Below, piece after piece: positions 8,004-8,937 of a stretch of DNA of 8,937 bases (the first letter of the stretch is position 1; every line of letters starts with the position of its first letter). The stretch is taken from assembly GCA_012514775.1 (NCBI GenBank), contig JAAYZQ010000181.1:1-8937 (forward strand). Direction: 5' to 3'. Below the pieces are notes generated by a model that worked only from the letters and a program-made list of their open reading frames with translations, did no database searches and was not told where the DNA came from. A program made the translations under genes and the position numbers. This DNA is from Anaerolineaceae bacterium. GTDB taxonomy: Bacteria > Chloroflexota > Anaerolineae > JAAYZQ01.

Positions 8004-8075
8004 CCTCCCACGTGGAGGTACGACTGGCGAGGGCTCTCCCGCGCCGGCGCCCTCTATGGCGGAGCTGGCCGCCAT
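8004..8075 (-). promoter_or_regulatory. Structured 5' leader with three consecutive hairpins, the last masking the ribosome binding site
   Basis: In the predicted leftward transcript (start near 8080) three stems follow one another: 8056-8062/8069-8075 (7 bp, ATGGCGG/CCGCCAT), 8029-8034/8049-8054 (6 bp, GAGGGC/GCCCTC) and 8004-8008/8014-8018 (5 bp, CCTCC/GGAGG). The third stem contains the GGAGG ribosome binding site of the C45 gene, whose ATG is 7 bases further on. This suggests translational control by structure, but GC-rich DNA makes short stems common by chance, and no known riboswitch class was recognised. Confidence 0.45.
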
Positions 8076-8086
8076 GACCGGCCCTC

Positions 8087-8115
8087 ATTCTACCACGAGA
8101 ACGTTCTGGCAACAA
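8087..8115 (-). promoter_or_regulatory. Predicted sigma70-type promoter for the leftward operon
   Basis: On the minus strand, TTGTTG (8115-8110), a 17-base spacer and TAGAAT (8092-8087) with an upstream TGG, giving an extended -10. The -10 matches 5 of 6 consensus bases, the -35 only 3 of 6. The expected start near 8080 leaves a leader of about 84 bases before ATG 7996. A 10-bp palindrome lies in the spacer. Confidence 0.55.
8098..8107. promoter_or_regulatory. Palindrome AGAACGTTCT, candidate operator
   Basis: A perfect 10-bp palindrome between the -10 and -35 elements of the leftward promoter. It shares the ACGTTCyGG sequence with the palindrome at 8141-8152. A repressor bound here would block the leftward promoter. 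No regulator gene is in the window. Confidence 0.4.
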
Positions 8116-8140
8116 GTCGGCTCGCCCTGCCCGCTCGAGA

Positions 8141-8152
8141 CGTTCCGGAACG
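8141..8152. promoter_or_regulatory. Palindrome CGTTCCGGAACG, candidate operator
   Basis: A perfect 12-bp palindrome ending 2 bases before the -35 element of the rightward promoter. It uses the same GTTC/GAAC half-sites as the palindrome 39-44 bp away, and another small palindrome (CTCGAG, 8134-8139) adjoins it. The position suits an activator or a looping repressor acting on both divergent promoters. Confidence 0.4.
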
Positions 8153-8154
8153 GT

Positions 8155-8183
8155 TTGACTTCACTCCGGCTTTGTGCTATCAT
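8155..8183 (+). promoter_or_regulatory. Strong predicted sigma70-type promoter for the rightward transcript
   Basis: TTGACT (8155-8160), exactly 17 bases, then TATCAT (8178-8183), each matching 5 of 6 consensus bases, with TGC before the -10 (extended -10). It stands out as AT-rich against the GC-rich surroundings. The predicted start is near 8190, giving an unusually long leader: about 177 bases to the ATG at 8367 and 251 bases to the C45 start at 8441. Confidence 0.72.
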
Positions 8184-8189
8184 CTGGCA

Positions 8190-8366
8190 CGTACGCGCAG
8201 GCGTGTCCACGCGTGGCGACACGTCGTCAAGGCAGCAGCGGTGAGGCCGGCAAGGCCCGGGAAAAGACGCCGCGTCACGGCCTCCGCGGCCATTCCTAAC
8301 CCCACCGGACAGGTGCGAGCGGGCAGCGGTCCGGCGCAGCCCGCGGCCCTCCGCGAGGTGAACGAC
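8190..8366 (+). other. Long GC-rich leader of the rightward transcript, no gene recognised
   Basis: The divergent region from 7997 to 8440 holds no recognisable full gene. This part would be transcribed as a leader. Visible structure: a near-symmetrical element at 8203-8222 (GTGTC and GACAC arms around CACGCGTG), a 7-bp stem GAGGCCG/CGGCCTC (8243-8249 with 8278-8284), and a 5-bp stem CGCGG/CCGCG with a CCCT loop (8342-8355) that ends at the ribosome binding site for the 8367 start. No known riboswitch class was recognised. Confidence 0.35.
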
Positions 8367-8519
8367 ATGCAATGCGAAACAGTCCTGAGCCACGGCCGCA
8401 TCGTCGACGGCTTCGGGCACGGGCGCGGCAGGAGGAAGCCATGGCCACTGATCCCATCCCCGTCATCGCCGTGCGGGGCTCGCACCAGGAGGTGGGCCGC
8501 CAGATCGGCGAGGAGCTGA
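8367..8519 (+). pseudogene. Short reading frame with an amidohydrolase-like N-terminus, probable 5' remnant
   Basis: The ATG at 8367 is preceded by GAGGTGA with a 5-base spacer, a very good ribosome binding site, and lies behind the strong promoter at 8155-8183. Its first 17 residues, MQCETVLSHGRIVDGFG, match the pattern that opens many amidohydrolases (dihydroorotase, D-aminoacylase type: hydrophobic strand, then G-R-I-V-D-G-x-G). Codons from GTC to GGC are G/C-ending, as in real genes here. After residue 17 the similarity stops; the frame continues through the ribosome binding site of the C45 gene and ends at 8519 inside it, 50 codons in total. The likely reading is an amidohydrolase gene lost by deletion, leaving its start. 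Alternatives: a leader peptide coupled to the C45 gene, or chance. Confidence 0.4.
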
Positions 8520-8937
8520 GGCCCACGCTGCAGCGCATGGTGGCGGCGCTGGGCGCCGAGTTGCCCGCCGGGGTGACGCTGGACGACATGCGGCAGCAGG
8601 GCCGCATCTACCTGGCCCACACCCGGGACGTCTATCCCCGGTACGTCCGGGAGCTGGAAGGCATCGCCGAGGGGGCCAACCTGCCCTTCGAGGACGTGTT
8701 CCTGGAGCTGTGTGAGGAGCTGTGGGAAGAGACTGCCTGGCGCAACCTGGGCCCGGGCTGGCGGGCGGTGGCGCGGTACGACGGGCAGCCGGCGGGGCCG
8801 GGCAGGGTCAAGGGCTGCAGCGACATGGTGGCCCGGGGCCGGGCCACGGCCGACGGCTCGACCCTGGTGGCCCACACCAACGACCTGGGGCCCGAAGTGG
8901 AGGATGACCTGGTGCTCCTCAAGGTCCAGGCCGGCGA
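8441..8937 (+). CDS. Second peptidase C45-like Ntn-hydrolase, 3' end beyond the window
   Basis: The frame starts at the ATG at 8441, with AGGAGG (8430-8435) 5 bases upstream, and remains open to the edge: 165 codons. It is homologous to the leftward C45 gene: IAVRGSHQEVGRQIGEEL (9-26), ELEGIAEGANLPFEDV (71-86), the predicted self-cleavage site Gly125/Cys126 in KGCSDMVA, then LVAHTNDL (142-149). Compared with the first copy, the nucleophile context is GCSD rather than GCTS, HNEDW is replaced by HTNDL, and about 19 more residues precede the cysteine, so the two are divergent family members, not a recent duplication. There is no signal peptide, so it is predicted cytoplasmic. It is transcribed away from the operon, probably from the promoter at 8155-8183. 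The C-terminal half cannot be assessed. Confidence 0.87.
   Translation, partial: MATDPIPVIAVRGSHQEVGRQIGEELRPTLQRMVAALGAELPAGVTLDDMRQQGRIYLAHTRDVYPRYVRELEGIAEGANLPFEDVFLELCEELWEETAWRNLGPGWRAVARYDGQPAGPGRVKGCSDMVARGRATADGSTLVAHTNDLGPEVEDDLVLLKVQAG

Noticed and set aside
7997..8011. GTG at 8011 as the start of the leftward C45 gene
   Set aside because: The ribosome binding site GGGAGG lies inside that extension and serves the ATG at 7996 with a 7-base spacer.
8098..8152. The GAAC/GTTC palindromes as LexA (SOS) boxes
   Set aside because: The Gram-positive-type LexA box has GAAC and GTTC separated by four bases with GAAC first; here the halves are adjacent in one palindrome and in reverse order in the other.
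1..8937. CRISPR arrays, tRNA/rRNA genes, insertion sequences or phage genes
   Set aside because: No direct-repeat arrays, tRNA-like folds, transposase motifs or phage proteins were seen on either strand.

Overview
The window is GC-rich, bacterial and almost fully coding. Seven complete genes and one partial gene run leftward on the minus strand; a divergent gene on the plus strand runs off the right edge. A GC-biased genome, a lipoprotein-type binding protein with a long Ala/Pro/Glu linker, frequent GTG/TTG starts and branch-typical Dpp/Opp subunits suggest a Chloroflexota-like bacterium (Anaerolineae/Caldilineae type). That placement is an inference from style, not from a marker gene.

In transcription order on the minus strand: a peptidase C45 / penicillin acyltransferase-like Ntn-hydrolase (7996-6932); a creatininase-family amidohydrolase with all the expected metal ligands (6887-6075); and a complete Dpp/Opp-type ABC importer made of a family 5 substrate-binding lipoprotein (5969-4266), two permeases (4240-3227 and 3209-2274) and two ATPases (2261-1275 and 1278-205, overlapping by ATGA). 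After a 155-bp gap with two related palindromes, the first 16 codons of another gene appear at the left edge (49-1). Gaps between the transporter genes are 25 bp or less, so these five genes are almost certainly one transcript. The two hydrolase genes upstream probably share it.

From 7997 to 8440 lies a divergent control region: a leftward promoter (8115-8087), a rightward near-consensus promoter (8155-8183) and two GAAC/GTTC palindromes near or inside them. The leftward leader can fold into three consecutive hairpins, the last covering the ribosome binding site of the first C45 gene. The rightward transcript first meets a short reading frame whose N-terminus looks like an amidohydrolase (8367), then a second C45-family gene (8441 to the edge).

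Working model (inference): the importer brings in a peptide- or amide-type compound, and cytoplasmic amide-cleaving enzymes (creatininase-like plus two different C45 hydrolases) break it down. The substrate cannot be read from the sequence.
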